Shown here piece after piece: positions 44,549 through 54,190 of a DNA stretch of 64,000 nt. The position numbers and the translations under genes were made by a program. Every line of letters begins with the position of its first letter. Position 1 is the stretch's first letter. The notes beneath the pieces are model-generated. The model was not told where the DNA came from, made no database searches, and saw nothing but the letters and a program-made list of their open reading frames with translations. Source of the DNA: Prevotella lacticifex (GTDB taxonomy: Bacteria; Bacteroidota; Bacteroidia; Bacteroidales; Bacteroidaceae); contig NZ_BPTV01000002.1 of assembly GCF_019973375.1 (NCBI RefSeq), forward strand, positions 228,321 through 292,320, given 5' to 3'.

Positions 44549-47500
44549 TTAAAACGGCAGTTCTTCTTGTTTTGTTTCGGTGGGTTCGTCATCAAGTGAG
44601 TCACTGAGGAATGTACTCAGGTTGATGCCGTAATGCTCGCAAACATCGGTATAGCAAAAGCAGAGAGGGCGGTCCTGCTCGGTGATGATCTTGCACTTGG
44701 GCTTTCCACCCTCCAACACATAGTTCTGCACAGGCTGGCCGTTGGAGTTGATGCGTTTGAACCGCTCAGCAGAGGTTGCCACGCCCAGATACTCCGGAGA
44801 AATCTGGAGATAATACTCAATGGACTCATTGGACAGGGTACTGATGTTCATTTCACGACCTATCTTCTGATAGACATTGAATGCCGTATTCTTCCTGAGC
44901 ATCAGAATCTGACGAGGCTCACCAAACTCATAGCCGTCCCTCATTTTGTTGGTCTTCAGTCGGCTCTTTGACTTAATGAGATAATCCTTCTCGTTAATGA
45001 GTTCGCCCTTCTGCTGCGCACAGCTAATAAGGCTCCAGAAGTTCGAGACTTCGTCAGAGCGGTTGCACAGCTTGTTCTGCCGGATCAGTCCGTCCATACA
45101 GAGGTCGAGCAGATGGTTATAGGTGAACGGGAATTCGATGCTTCCTTGTAGGGCAAGGTATGCCGATAGGGGAACAAGCCAGTTGTTCTCAATACGGTCT
45201 TTCAGTTCTGGATTCCACTTGGGATGTAAGGTGACATCAGTCTTTGCCTTTTCCCAGGCGAGTTCGAATCGCTCCGTGAACTTGTCGCGCAGACTCACGA
45301 GTTGGATGGTGATGTGCGTAGCACCATACATTCGCAGCTGCGTCAACTCAGCAAAGCGTTCACGCTCCTGCTGGTTGTGGTGGTCGCGGTCGTAGGCCAG
45401 GAAGATGAGTCGTGTAAACAAGGCTATGTCGGCAGTCGGCATCTCCTGACCTGTGAGGATGATGCCAGAGTCCACCCTGGCCTGTTCGCGTTTCTTATCC
45501 TTGTCCATGTTCATACGACTGCGCCCGATGCATGCCCAGAGGTCTTTGAGCCATTCAATCTTCTTGGTGTCGATACCGTTCTTGTATTCGTCGATATGGA
45601 CAAGGGCATTGCTGACGCTGGCTACGGCATCAGCCAGTGCGGGAATGGTGGCCGTCTCAATATTCTGAGGCTCGTTACCCACGACGAAGAAAGCCATCAT
45701 TGTCTCAGCCAGTTCGGTCTTACCAGAACCCTTTGGGCCAAAGATGTTGAGGATAGGGAAAGAAGGGGACTTCTGCTTATAGACATCCTTGAAGAGCGTA
45801 GCCATATAGAAGCAGAGGCTGATAACCGCATTATCGCCAAACACATCGACTATCTTGGAGAAATAGTCGTGTAAGGAAATATTGGAATAGGTCTGGTGGC
45901 GGAATTTGCGTTCATTGGAATACAGTTCCGTAGAGTCCTTGTAAATCTGCGACATGGCGGGAAGATAATAGTTGCGTTTCTCCAGCCTGACGATGCCTTT
46001 GTCATCTACAGGATGCCAGACACCATCTTCCAAGGCACCATTGCAGAAACAGTAAAAGCCCTGCTGTTGCCAACCAAGTTGTTTGATTTCCACGGCGGTT
46101 TCAGACACCTTGGCCAGATAGCGCATCAGTTGGATTTGTGAAGAGTCATCTGCCAGCCATGTATAGTTGCCGATACCGACAAGTTTCTGACGCAGTTTCT
46201 TGGAAGAGGTGAATTCCTCCATATTCAGCTCGATAATCTCTTTTTGTCCGTCGGAGTTGCATATCTCGAACAAGCGGATGGGATGAATATCATCCTTGAC
46301 ATGGAACAGGGGCTTCAGAGTGAAGTTAGACCATTGCTTCTCCTCTCCCTTCTGGTTATAGCCATAATAACAGCCATGCTGGACGGTAAAGCCAAAAGAA
46401 CGGAGCATGTCAATGTCGCCCTCGTTGTTCTTCTCGGAGAGTTGCTTCTGTCGTTTCTTCATGGCGGTATTGAGAGCCTGACGCCAGATGGTCTTGTTAC
46501 CGTCAATCCTCGCAAGAGCAGTGATGTACCGCTCCTGAATGGTTTCATCCTTGATACAGAGAAGCAATTTACAAGTTTCGTCAATGGCTTTCTGCTTCTC
46601 CTCCGTCGTACCGTTCTTGTTGAACCGTTTCTCAAATGCCCATAATAGGAACTCGCGTTCCTCCAACTTGGCAAGATCGGCTTTGTCAGTGAAGAACTCA
46701 TCAGGGTCTATCTTCTTAGGCTGTTCTACGCTGAGGTCATTGGGAATCTCCTTGACGCTGACGGTGAAGCCTTGGCGCATGGCGAGGGCTCCATTATGGA
46801 TAACGTTACAAAAGCCTGCACCGAGTTCTTCCTTGTCTTTCGGAATATCTGAGTCTGGGATAAAGCAGAGCGTGCAATCCTGTAAACGATAGTCTTTCAG
46901 TTTCTGGAACTGATTGACTGTCCATGAGCCACCAAGGGAGGCTATGGCATTGAAGATACCAACTGACTGTAGCTTCATCACATCAGGTGCCCCCTCTACT
47001 AAGTAAAGCTTTCTGTCTCCCCGTGCTTTCTTGATGGCAGTGTCGATTCCAAAGATGGAACGGGACTTGCAATACAAATCGCTGTCGGCAGAATTGAGAT
47101 ACTTACAATCCGACTTGTCGTCTATCGCCCTTGCCGTGAATCCCTCGATATGGGAATATCTGTCACGGATGGGAATCATGATGCGGTTACGATAGACGCA
47201 GTAGACGGAGTGTGTATTCTCACTCAGTTTCAGAATGCCCATTTCCTGCATCAGTTCCAAACTAAGGCCTTCTTTCTTTGCATAGTCGATAACGGATGTC
47301 CAATTGTCAGGAGCATAGCCGATATGCTTCTCCTTGCAATACTCTTCGTTCCATCTGCTGAGCATATATGCATTTGCTGACTTGGCATCTGGTGTTTCCT
47401 TCCCTATTTCCTGGCAGAAGAATGCGCAAAGCCTTTCATTGATAATGCGCATGGACTCCAGTTTCTTGTATCGCTCTTCCTCTTCGGGTGTGGACTGGAG

Positions 47501-47800
47501 ATCTGAGTCAGACAAGTCAATATGCAATTTCTCCTTCAGCAGTTTCTTGACAGCAAGGGGAAAAGTGAGACCGTCCTGTTCCATCACAAAGTTGATGACG
47601 TTGCCACCCTTGCCACATCCGAAACAGTGGTATAGGTTCTTGGCCGTGTCAATGTGGAACGAGGGTATGTCCTCCTGATGGAAAGGGCAGCATCCTTTTG
47701 CGGTATGGCCTCTGAGCTGAAGCTTGACACCATAGTCAGACACCACTTCTGCCAGATCAACCTCGTCAAGAACCTTGTCTATGTATTTCTTATCAATCAT
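44549..47800 (-). CDS. CHC2/Toprim primase with C-terminal P-loop domain
   Basis: A 1083-residue replication protein. Residues 38-62 are a DnaG-type zinc finger (CPFH ... CFGC), followed by the primase core; the Toprim segment is near residue 275 (LYLVEGAPDVMKL) with CFIPDSD about 35 residues later. A Walker A motif, GPKGSGKT, lies near residue 690 in a helicase-like domain. It is much longer than chromosomal DnaG (about 650) and typical of plasmid- or island-encoded primase-helicases. It reads away from the rest of the element; an IS1380-family element lies in the 5' flank, 23 bp from the start codon, and may have cut off its native promoter. Confidence 0.87.
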   Translation of the reverse strand: MIDKKYIDKVLDEVDLAEVVSDYGVKLQLRGHTAKGCCPFHQEDIPSFHIDTAKNLYHCFGCGKGGNVINFVMEQDGLTFPLAVKKLLKEKLHIDLSDSDLQSTPEEEERYKKLESMRIINERLCAFFCQEIGKETPDAKSANAYMLSRWNEEYCKEKHIGYAPDNWTSVIDYAKKEGLSLELMQEMGILKLSENTHSVYCVYRNRIMIPIRDRYSHIEGFTARAIDDKSDCKYLNSADSDLYCKSRSIFGIDTAIKKARGDRKLYLVEGAPDVMKLQSVGIFNAIASLGGSWTVNQFQKLKDYRLQDCTLCFIPDSDIPKDKEELGAGFCNVIHNGALAMRQGFTVSVKEIPNDLSVEQPKKIDPDEFFTDKADLAKLEEREFLLWAFEKRFNKNGTTEEKQKAIDETCKLLLCIKDETIQERYITALARIDGNKTIWRQALNTAMKKRQKQLSEKNNEGDIDMLRSFGFTVQHGCYYGYNQKGEEKQWSNFTLKPLFHVKDDIHPIRLFEICNSDGQKEIIELNMEEFTSSKKLRQKLVGIGNYTWLADDSSQIQLMRYLAKVSETAVEIKQLGWQQQGFYCFCNGALEDGVWHPVDDKGIVRLEKRNYYLPAMSQIYKDSTELYSNERKFRHQTYSNISLHDYFSKIVDVFGDNAVISLCFYMATLFKDVYKQKSPSFPILNIFGPKGSGKTELAETMMAFFVVGNEPQNIETATIPALADAVASVSNALVHIDEYKNGIDTKKIEWLKDLWACIGRSRMNMDKDKKREQARVDSGIILTGQEMPTADIALFTRLIFLAYDRDHHNQQERERFAELTQLRMYGATHITIQLVSLRDKFTERFELAWEKAKTDVTLHPKWNPELKDRIENNWLVPLSAYLALQGSIEFPFTYNHLLDLCMDGLIRQNKLCNRSDEVSNFWSLISCAQQKGELINEKDYLIKSKSRLKTNKMRDGYEFGEPRQILMLRKNTAFNVYQKIGREMNISTLSNESIEYYLQISPEYLGVATSAERFKRINSNGQPVQNYVLEGGKPKCKIITEQDRPLCFCYTDVCEHYGINLSTFLSDSLDDEPTETKQEELPF

Positions 47801-47823
47801 AATAGAAAATCACTTTTGTATTA

Positions 47824-49416
47824 CCTAAAATCCGCAGATAATTTTTCGATTGTCTGATTTAGTCCTTGCTTATGACGATTCTGTCTGACTCTGGGCTTAG
47901 AAACGCTTGAACTTGACTTGTATGCAGACACCTTCCCCTTACCCCGTAAGGTCGAGAGGCTTTGACCTAAGCATCAATGAAGAATGTTAATCTATCCGTG
48001 CTCCCAAATCAAGTCGTATGGCTTTTCTGAGTAGATGTTGAGTTTGTATTGTCTTGCCGTTTTAATCCACTTGGCAGGCACAGCGATGAATCTGAACAGG
48101 AAACTTTTGACTCTGTCTGTGGCCTTGATTCCAAAGAGAACAGCCATGAGGGGCAATGCCACGATGTATCGGTAGAAGTTTGCAGCCATGGCGGTGATAA
48201 GCAGGAACACGGTGTTCTGGTTCATGAATGACTTCGGCAGGTGTGCCCATCCGAAGTCGTTGTTCTGGCGGTCAAATACCTGTTCTGCTGAGCCCCGCTT
48301 GTTGTAGTGTTGTATGATCTCCTCGTCTGTCATATCCCAGTCGTTGGTCAGTATGCAGCGGTATGTGTACTCACCGTCGAAGAGGTCAAGTTGCTCGCCA
48401 TTCTGCTTACGCTGCCGCTGCACGACGAGGCGGCAATGCTTTGCGTCCTCGAAACTCTCGAAGGGGAACGACTGCACGTCGTACTGCTGGAATCCTATCT
48501 CCACCGTAGTCCAGCCTGTCTGCCGCTTCACCTTCTCGTACAGACCTGCATACCGCTCGGCACGGATGTAGAACTTGTCAGTATGCTCCATGACCATCTT
48601 CACAATGTCTTCGCTATAGGAGCCGCAGTCAGCACGGAAGCTCCTGACATGAATGCCGAACGACCTCATCATCTCGAAGAAACGCCGGTGAGTCTCTGCC
48701 TGCATGAAGCGCACGTTCGCGTTGCCGTCACGGTTCTCAAGATAGGCAATCAGCCCGCCGATGGTGAACACGCCGGGGCTGTAGCCGTTAAAGCCCTTGT
48801 AGGTCCGCTTGCTGTCATACTTGTCCGCCTCAAGGAACTGGTGGTCGAAGTCCACGTCGTACTCGCCTCCCTCCGCGAGCTGACCTGTGGCCAGCAACAG
48901 CTTGATGAGCAGTTGGTTCAGTTTCTCAGCCGTGTTGAAATCATAGACGTTGCCCGTCTTTTCTACCGTGTATGATATGTCCTCCGTTGCCAGTTCTTCT
49001 ATGCCGCGCAGCACCGTGTCTGCACTTGGAACACGCGTATGCGGACGCTCGGTAAGCACGTCCTTCAGATATAGGTTGAGGTCTTCCATGCAGTCGCCGC
49101 CACAGCAGAACACGGAAAAGATCGCACGTATAATCTCGCTGTACTGATAGCCAATCAGAGTGCTGCGAAGTCCTAAGTGTGAGTCTATCACAGAGGACAG
49201 AATAGAGTCAAATTTGTCCAAAACGAAAAATATTCCGCCAAAAGCAGTGATTTTCTCAGATCTTTGTTGTACTTTTGCCATGTCATTGATGATTTTGCTT
49301 GTCTTGATTTGCAGCACTAAGGTAAGTGAAAAATTTGACATAGCCAAATCCTGAGCAACTTTTTGTTGCTCAAGAACTTATAAAGAAATTTAAACTAAAG
49401 TGCTGCGGAATTTAGG
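47824..49416 (-). mobile_element. IS1380-family insertion sequence (about 1.6 kb)
   Basis: The transposase gene is bracketed by imperfect 14-bp inverted repeats, CCTAAAATCCGCAG (47824-47837) and CTGCGGAATTTAGG (49403-49416), one mismatch. No 4-bp target duplication is visible (ATTA against TTCT), so either the ends are slightly misplaced or a rearrangement followed insertion. A hairpin TGAGCAAC/GTTGCTCA (49352-49372) lies inside its right end. Confidence 0.75.
47992..49281 (-). CDS. IS1380-family transposase
   Basis: A 429-residue DDE transposase (start 49281, MAKVQQRSEKITAFGG; the frame is open upstream to 49347). Catalytic regions: DVDFDHQFLEADKYDSKRTYKG near residue 145, FRADCGSYSEDIV near 215, and YNKRGSAEQVFDRQNNDFGW near 325 that supplies the Glu. 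These and the NTVFLLITAMAANFYRY segment are typical of IS1380 elements of Bacteroides. No frameshift is seen, so it should be active. Confidence 0.92.
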   Translation of the reverse strand: MAKVQQRSEKITAFGGIFFVLDKFDSILSSVIDSHLGLRSTLIGYQYSEIIRAIFSVFCCGGDCMEDLNLYLKDVLTERPHTRVPSADTVLRGIEELATEDISYTVEKTGNVYDFNTAEKLNQLLIKLLLATGQLAEGGEYDVDFDHQFLEADKYDSKRTYKGFNGYSPGVFTIGGLIAYLENRDGNANVRFMQAETHRRFFEMMRSFGIHVRSFRADCGSYSEDIVKMVMEHTDKFYIRAERYAGLYEKVKRQTGWTTVEIGFQQYDVQSFPFESFEDAKHCRLVVQRQRKQNGEQLDLFDGEYTYRCILTNDWDMTDEEIIQHYNKRGSAEQVFDRQNNDFGWAHLPKSFMNQNTVFLLITAMAANFYRYIVALPLMAVLFGIKATDRVKSFLFRFIAVPAKWIKTARQYKLNIYSEKPYDLIWEHG

Positions 49417-49957
49417 TTCTATTTCATTTTTTGAGGGTGGTTGCGGATTTGAGGAAAAATAGTTTTAGCACGCTATCATATCAAGTTCTTTGGTTAGGCA
49501 GCGGCATCCGTCCGCCACGGACAATCCCCCTTGGGCCGTCATATAATAGAAAATCATCGTTTTTTATACGCTCAAGGTTGAATTATATCAAAGCGTAAAA
49601 AATATTGTATAAATATCCACTTAGTCCAATACTACCATCTTTTTCCACAGTTATAGAATGTGTTTCTGAAAAAAGGATTATTATAATATTCTCAAATAAA
49701 CAATGCAACATTTATTTTAATTTGTAGTATTATTTACCTCGTTTGTTAGTATTTAAATTCGTCAAATTAGCATTGTTAACTACGATAATTCTTTACATTA
49801 AAAACTTCAATAATATATTTAATTTGTTTTAACAGGTTATTTAACTTGCTGATTCAATGATTAATACATAGCGTGAATAAAAATGCAAAGTATTTTATTA
49901 CTTTCACAAAGTATTATGTTGCATTGCTCTACAAACATTTTTTCCCAAATTTGCAAC
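49417..49957. other. AT-rich intergenic region before the HTH gene
   Basis: About 540 bp without a gene, strongly AT-rich from 49550 on. A CAAATTTG (49946-49953), one base off the -7 consensus, ends only 4 bp before the next ATG, so the transcript may be nearly leaderless. The sequence ATAATAGAAAATCA occurs both near 49544 and beside the primase start (about 47800), which may be a trace of the original primase promoter region. Confidence 0.45.
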
Positions 49958-50473
49958 ATGAAATCAATAGATTATAATACACTGAAAGACAGAAAGACCA
50001 CTAAAGGTGCCATCTTTTTGGTATACGAGAAGTCCGCATTTTCCGGCGAACCTACTATTGTTAGTAAGGTCGGAGAAATATCAGACATTCATGTTTCCAA
50101 TGTCCGGAAGATATTGGCAGGTAGTACTAACTCAAATTTGGACACTTTTGAAAAATGTGTAGAAGCTTTAGGTAAGCGGATCATAATTATTGAGGTTCCA
50201 GATACCACGGAACTTAACTTGTTCCTTTCTAAATACGGCTACAAGAAAAATAAATTTTGGAAACTCCCTTCTAATAAAAATAATAATAACTTATCAGACT
50301 TCTTATTGAAGTTCCTGGGAATAGAAGGAAAACCACAGCCATATTCCGAAGAGGCATTCCAGTTAATATCTGTATTGGACGCTGCTGCTGCAAAAAAAGG
50401 AGAGGACAACAAAGAATTACTTGACAAAATGAAAAGATTCAGGAAGGAAATAGCTCTATGGGCAACTAAATAA
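49958..50473 (+). CDS. Putative helix-turn-helix regulator of the mobilizable element
   Basis: 171 residues from the ATG at 49958 (MKSIDYNTLKDRKTTKGAIF); the longer open frame has no better start. Residues about 35-70 (VGEISDIHVSNVRKILAGSTNSNLD) read like an XRE-type helix-turn-helix, followed by LDTFEKCVEALGKRIIIIEV. Such genes often control replication or transfer of mobile elements. It is AT-rich relative to the surroundings. The rest has no recognised domain. Confidence 0.65.
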   Translation: MKSIDYNTLKDRKTTKGAIFLVYEKSAFSGEPTIVSKVGEISDIHVSNVRKILAGSTNSNLDTFEKCVEALGKRIIIIEVPDTTELNLFLSKYGYKKNKFWKLPSNKNNNNLSDFLLKFLGIEGKPQPYSEEAFQLISVLDAAAAKKGEDNKELLDKMKRFRKEIALWATK

Positions 50474-50575
50474 CACTGGATATTCATTGTAAGAGAAAGA
50501 CTGAAAAAATTGAGAGATCTAAAAATAAATATCTAAAATTAATTTTATCAATTCAAATCAAAAAAAGAACGTGTT

Positions 50576-51022
50576 ATGAAACTTTTGCTGGCTGCGATTG
50601 TGCAGCACCTGTATCAGAACGATGCGTACATTAGAGAGTTGACTAAAGAGATCAACAACCTTGATGAGAGTATGGAGATAGATGGGGTAGAGCCACCTCA
50701 TGCACCTCCTGGTGTTCTGGATTTCAACAGCTTTCTTAAAAGCGCCAACATTGAAATGGGATCCAAGGACGTGATGACCATACTCGGCATTTCTTCCTCT
50801 ACACTAACCCGTTGGCGGTCTGACAAAAAGGTCAAATTTCGCTATCTCTCTTCTAATCATGTGGTCTATCCATATTCGGATTTATACGAGGCCATCAGAT
50901 CCGGCAAAGCCACTTGCAAGGGTTTCAGCAACATCGATGCTTTGGAAAGAATGGAAGACTACTTGCTCAAAGTAAGCAATTTCAAGAATATCTCGTTACC
51001 ATCTTATCTTCATAAGCCATGA
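50576..51022 (+). CDS. Helix-turn-helix (excisionase/DUF3853-like) protein
   Basis: A 148-residue DNA-binding protein. The stretch GSKDVMTILGISSSTLTRWRSDKKVKFRYLSSNHV-like (residues about 61-97) is a MerR/excisionase-type winged HTH as in small Bacteroides element proteins placed before the replication gene. Its stop overlaps the start of the Toprim/helicase gene (51019-51022), so the two are coupled. It may act as a replication or excision accessory factor. Confidence 0.75.
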   Translation: MKLLLAAIVQHLYQNDAYIRELTKEINNLDESMEIDGVEPPHAPPGVLDFNSFLKSANIEMGSKDVMTILGISSSTLTRWRSDKKVKFRYLSSNHVVYPYSDLYEAIRSGKATCKGFSNIDALERMEDYLLKVSNFKNISLPSYLHKP

Positions 51023-53115
51023 TGAACATACGGGATATGATTCTTGAAAAGACTCGTCAGGGACTGGATGTATTCCATCACTACATCAACACTCCCTTTG
51101 CGCCTAAACGCCGCTTTAAGAACCCCTTGTATACGGATACCAAGGCGTCATGCTATGTATATTTCAACTCGCAGAAAGGCTGCTACCTGCTCAAGGACTT
51201 CGGCTCTACAGAGTACTCCGGAGACTGTTTTTGGTTCGTTGCCTTGTTGAATGGCTGGGACACCAGACGGGACTTCATGAAGGTTCTTCGGAAAATCAAT
51301 GAGGACATGAACCTCTACATACCATTTGGCGATCAGGGGAACGATACAAGATGGCTACAGAACAAGCAATCTGTAGCACAACCACAGTTAACATCACTTC
51401 ATGCCAATGCAGCTACGATAAAGAATGAAAAGACTGAGAAAGCAGACAAGCCCAGCTCCACCTTCAAGGCAAAAATAGCTTATAAGGATTTCAGCACACA
51501 GGAACTTGAATACTGGCAGAAATATGGAATAACGCAATCTGTATTGGAGCGTTTTCATGTAAGAAGCGGTAAAAGCTACAGTGGTACAAATGCGGAAGGC
51601 AAGGGATATACAATCTGTTCAACGCTTACAGAACCAATGTTTGTCTACAAGACCGTTGATGATGCGGTCAAGGTTTATCGCCCGTCCAGCAAGCTGCGCT
51701 TTCTCTATGCACGGTCTGCTGACTCTTGCTACGTGTTTGGTTTGGGACAGCTTCCGTCAAGAGCGCATGTCATCTTCATTACCGGAGGTGAGAAGGACGT
51801 GATGACACTTGCTGCGCACGGCTTCCATGCACTGTGCTTCAACAGCGAGACAGCGGATATCCCTGACAATATAATGAAGAATCTTTCACGTCGGTTCAAG
51901 CATATCATTCTGCTCTATGACATGGATGCAACAGGTATAGAGAGTTCGAAGAAACGAATGGAAGAACTTGCCGCATACAAGGTCAAAAGGCTTGAGCTTC
52001 CACTGTCAGGTAGTAAGACAGATAAGGACATATCCGACTTTTATGCCAATGGCCACAAAACGGAAGAACTCAATAAACTGCTATTCAATCTTCTGAAGCA
52101 GTCTTGCAAGAAAGACGCAGCTCTCTATAGATCGTGCGAGCTTGACTTTACCAATCCGCCTTCAGAATCACATGCTGTCGTGATGGTGAATGAAGTCCCC
52201 ATAGGCTCATGTGACAACCTCTTTTGTCTGACCGGTGGAGAAGGGGTTGGTAAAAGTAATTTCATATCTGCTATAATATCCGGATCTTTGGTAAGTAAGC
52301 CGCTTGACTGTGAACGGACACTCGGAATGACCATTACTGGAAATCCGAAGAAGAAGGCTGTGCTGCTTTTTGATACAGAACAGTCGGAACAGCAGCTGTA
52401 TAAGAATGTAAAGAAGACTATTCGTAGGGCTTACATTGAGACGAAGCCGGATTTTTTCCATGCCTATCATATGACGGCAATGTCGCGAAAGGAGAGGCTG
52501 GAGGCTATCCGTTCTTGTCTTGAATTGAACTTCAACGAGCATGAGGGCATACAACTCGTGGTCATTGATGGCGTGGCTGATTTGGTCCGCTCGGCCAACG
52601 ATGAGCTGGAAAGTATTGAAGTGGTGGACGAACTGTACCGCCTTGCCGGATTCTACCGCACTTGTATCATCTGTGTGCTGCACTTCGTGCCGAACGGGGT
52701 AAAGCTCAGAGGTCATATAGGCTCGGAGCTGCAGCGTAAAGCCGCGGGCATTCTCTCTATTGAGAAGGACACCAATCCTGCGTACTCAGTGGTCAAGTGC
52801 ATCAAGGTTCGCGACGGCAGTCCACTGGACATCCCGATGATGTCTTTCGGGTGGGACAAGAAAGAGGATATGTTTGTCTATATGGGGACTAAGTCCAAGG
52901 AAGACAAGGAGAAGCAGAAGACGGCTGACCTCAGAAATCTTGCTATCAGTATCTATGAGAAGGCGGACAAGCTGGCCTATAGAGATATGGTGAAGGCTAT
53001 TGTAGACGCTATGGAGGTGCAGCCCAGGACTGCCAAGGAATATATCCGTTACATGAGGGAAAAAGCAATCATAGAGCAACTGGCTGACCAATCCTACCAG
53101 CTCAAGATGTCTTGA
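51019..53115 (+). CDS. Toprim/RecA-like replication protein (RepA or primase-helicase type)
   Basis: A 698-residue protein. The N-terminal 90 residues form a small zinc-less primase-like domain (SCYVYFNSQKGCYLLKDFGS), the Toprim part lies at about 250-330 (FITGGEKDVMTLAAHG, LLYDMDATG, DKDISDF), and the C-terminal half is a RecA/DnaB-like ATPase: Walker A GGEGVGKS near residue 404, LFDTEQS near 450 and LVVIDGVADLV (Walker B) near 512. Such proteins initiate or drive replication of Bacteroidetes islands. Together with the mob genes it points to a mobilizable element. A convergent terminator follows. Confidence 0.85.
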   Translation: MMNIRDMILEKTRQGLDVFHHYINTPFAPKRRFKNPLYTDTKASCYVYFNSQKGCYLLKDFGSTEYSGDCFWFVALLNGWDTRRDFMKVLRKINEDMNLYIPFGDQGNDTRWLQNKQSVAQPQLTSLHANAATIKNEKTEKADKPSSTFKAKIAYKDFSTQELEYWQKYGITQSVLERFHVRSGKSYSGTNAEGKGYTICSTLTEPMFVYKTVDDAVKVYRPSSKLRFLYARSADSCYVFGLGQLPSRAHVIFITGGEKDVMTLAAHGFHALCFNSETADIPDNIMKNLSRRFKHIILLYDMDATGIESSKKRMEELAAYKVKRLELPLSGSKTDKDISDFYANGHKTEELNKLLFNLLKQSCKKDAALYRSCELDFTNPPSESHAVVMVNEVPIGSCDNLFCLTGGEGVGKSNFISAIISGSLVSKPLDCERTLGMTITGNPKKKAVLLFDTEQSEQQLYKNVKKTIRRAYIETKPDFFHAYHMTAMSRKERLEAIRSCLELNFNEHEGIQLVVIDGVADLVRSANDELESIEVVDELYRLAGFYRTCIICVLHFVPNGVKLRGHIGSELQRKAAGILSIEKDTNPAYSVVKCIKVRDGSPLDIPMMSFGWDKKEDMFVYMGTKSKEDKEKQKTADLRNLAISIYEKADKLAYRDMVKAIVDAMEVQPRTAKEYIRYMREKAIIEQLADQSYQLKMS

Positions 53116-53131
53116 GCCAGGACAAAGGGCA

Positions 53132-53159
53132 CAGGCAGTGCGGTTACTTGCGCTGCCTG
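53132..53159. terminator. Hairpin between convergent genes
   Basis: CAGGCAGTG (53132-53140) pairs with CGCTGCCTG (53151-53159), nine positions with one G-U pair and a 10-nt loop, 16 bp after the replication gene. It overlaps the 3' end of the small minus-strand gene. Confidence 0.5.
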
Positions 53160-53302
53160 GCTACCTTCTTCTTTCTGCCAATAGCGTCAGAAATGGTGAA
53201 GTAAGTCCACAGAATGGGAATCAACAGAATCCATAAGATAAGCTTCAAGACAAAGACAGCGACGGCGATGATGAGTACGTAAAGGAAGAAGAGTGCGAAC
53301 AT
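53144..53302 (-). CDS. 52-residue double-hydrophobic membrane protein
   Basis: Read from the ATG at 53302: MFALFFLYVLIIAVAVFVLK, a continuous hydrophobic stretch to about residue 40, then a basic tail (GRKKKVARQRK). No family is known to me. Its reality is supported by a near-consensus promoter at 53357-53387 on the same strand. A longer frame to 53452 has no reason to be used. Short hydrophobic proteins of this kind on mobile elements can be toxins or holin-like, but that is speculation. Confidence 0.6.
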   Translation of the reverse strand: MFALFFLYVLIIAVAVFVLKLILWILLIPILWTYFTISDAIGRKKKVARQRK

Positions 53303-53356
53303 GATGACATCTTTTTGAGGGTGAATAATTATGTTGTTTAACTCTTTAATACTATG

Positions 53357-53387
53357 CAAATATACGAATATTTTTCGATATACGCAA
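53357..53387 (-). promoter_or_regulatory. Bacteroidetes-type promoter for the small membrane protein
   Basis: On the minus strand TTGC (53387-53384) is followed after 19 bp by TATATTTG (53364-53357), a perfect TAnnTTTG box. It is 55 bp from the ATG at 53302. Confidence 0.65.
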
Positions 53388-53459
53388 CTTTTTAAGCCGT
53401 TATTTTCAATAAATATGCAATAAATTTCTATCTGTCCGAGCGACAAAAACACTATTATT

Positions 53460-54128
53460 ATGAGTACAAAAACCGCTCCAAACAGTCAGAAGGCTATTCT
53501 GACATTCAATGTGTTCTTCAGAGAGGACACGACTACTCAGTCGTTCCTCCCGAGTATCGTATCCAAGGATCCCTGCCACTGGGCTGTCTTCCGCAGTGTC
53601 TTCGCCGGACGGAAGGACTGTAAGCTGACCATCGTGGACAAGTCGGTAGAGACGCCTTTCCACTGCTTGCTTGTATCACTCTTCTGCAAACAGTTGGAGA
53701 CGGAGCTACAGGCTACGATGGAAGGCATTACGCTGATTCTGTCACCGCTGCACAAGGAGCATCCTGGTGGTACCAACATGACCAACACGCCGTTCGACAC
53801 GACAACGCATCGAAATGAGTTTCTGCAACAGTGCTTCGACAGGGTTATGGGGCGGCAAATGAAGATTGCGACGAAACGCAACCCGATACTCTGTAGGGAC
53901 ATCAAGATCTCTTCGGGCGAGTATGTGCTCTACCTTCGTTTTGAGGGAGGAGTGGCAAACGGATGGCAGGCGGATGACAATTATGTTTCTCGGCTGTCAC
54001 CCCAAGAGCTGCTTTCATTTGCTGACAACAACGTGAAATGCAAGAACATTTTTACGCATGGATATAGTCAGAACGGCGTCTTTCTTAATGTAGATTTCTT
54101 GACAAAATATCAGTCAACTATCCGATAA
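53460..54128 (+). CDS. Unrecognised 222-residue protein of the mobilizable element
   Basis: I do not recognise this protein. It is soluble (no signal or membrane segment), mixed alpha/beta, with FNVFFREDTTTQSFLPSIV at the start, two Cys-containing stretches (FHCLLVSLFCKQLE) and an aromatic C-terminal half (YVLYLRFEGGVANGWQADDNY). It lies between the replication gene and the iteron array, on the strand of the mob genes; in comparable elements this position can hold replication or transfer accessory genes. GC content is like the mob genes, so it is probably an old part of the element. Confidence 0.65.
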   Translation: MSTKTAPNSQKAILTFNVFFREDTTTQSFLPSIVSKDPCHWAVFRSVFAGRKDCKLTIVDKSVETPFHCLLVSLFCKQLETELQATMEGITLILSPLHKEHPGGTNMTNTPFDTTTHRNEFLQQCFDRVMGRQMKIATKRNPILCRDIKISSGEYVLYLRFEGGVANGWQADDNYVSRLSPQELLSFADNNVKCKNIFTHGYSQNGVFLNVDFLTKYQSTIR

Positions 54129-54190
54129 CATGCATTGATTAGACATCAGAATTCTCACTGATGAATTCAAACTCACGAACGCATAGAAAA

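Noticed and set aside
44143..44599. Several 70-90 codon frames left of the primase
   Set aside because: Overlapping frames of biased composition without motifs, start signals or conserved pattern.
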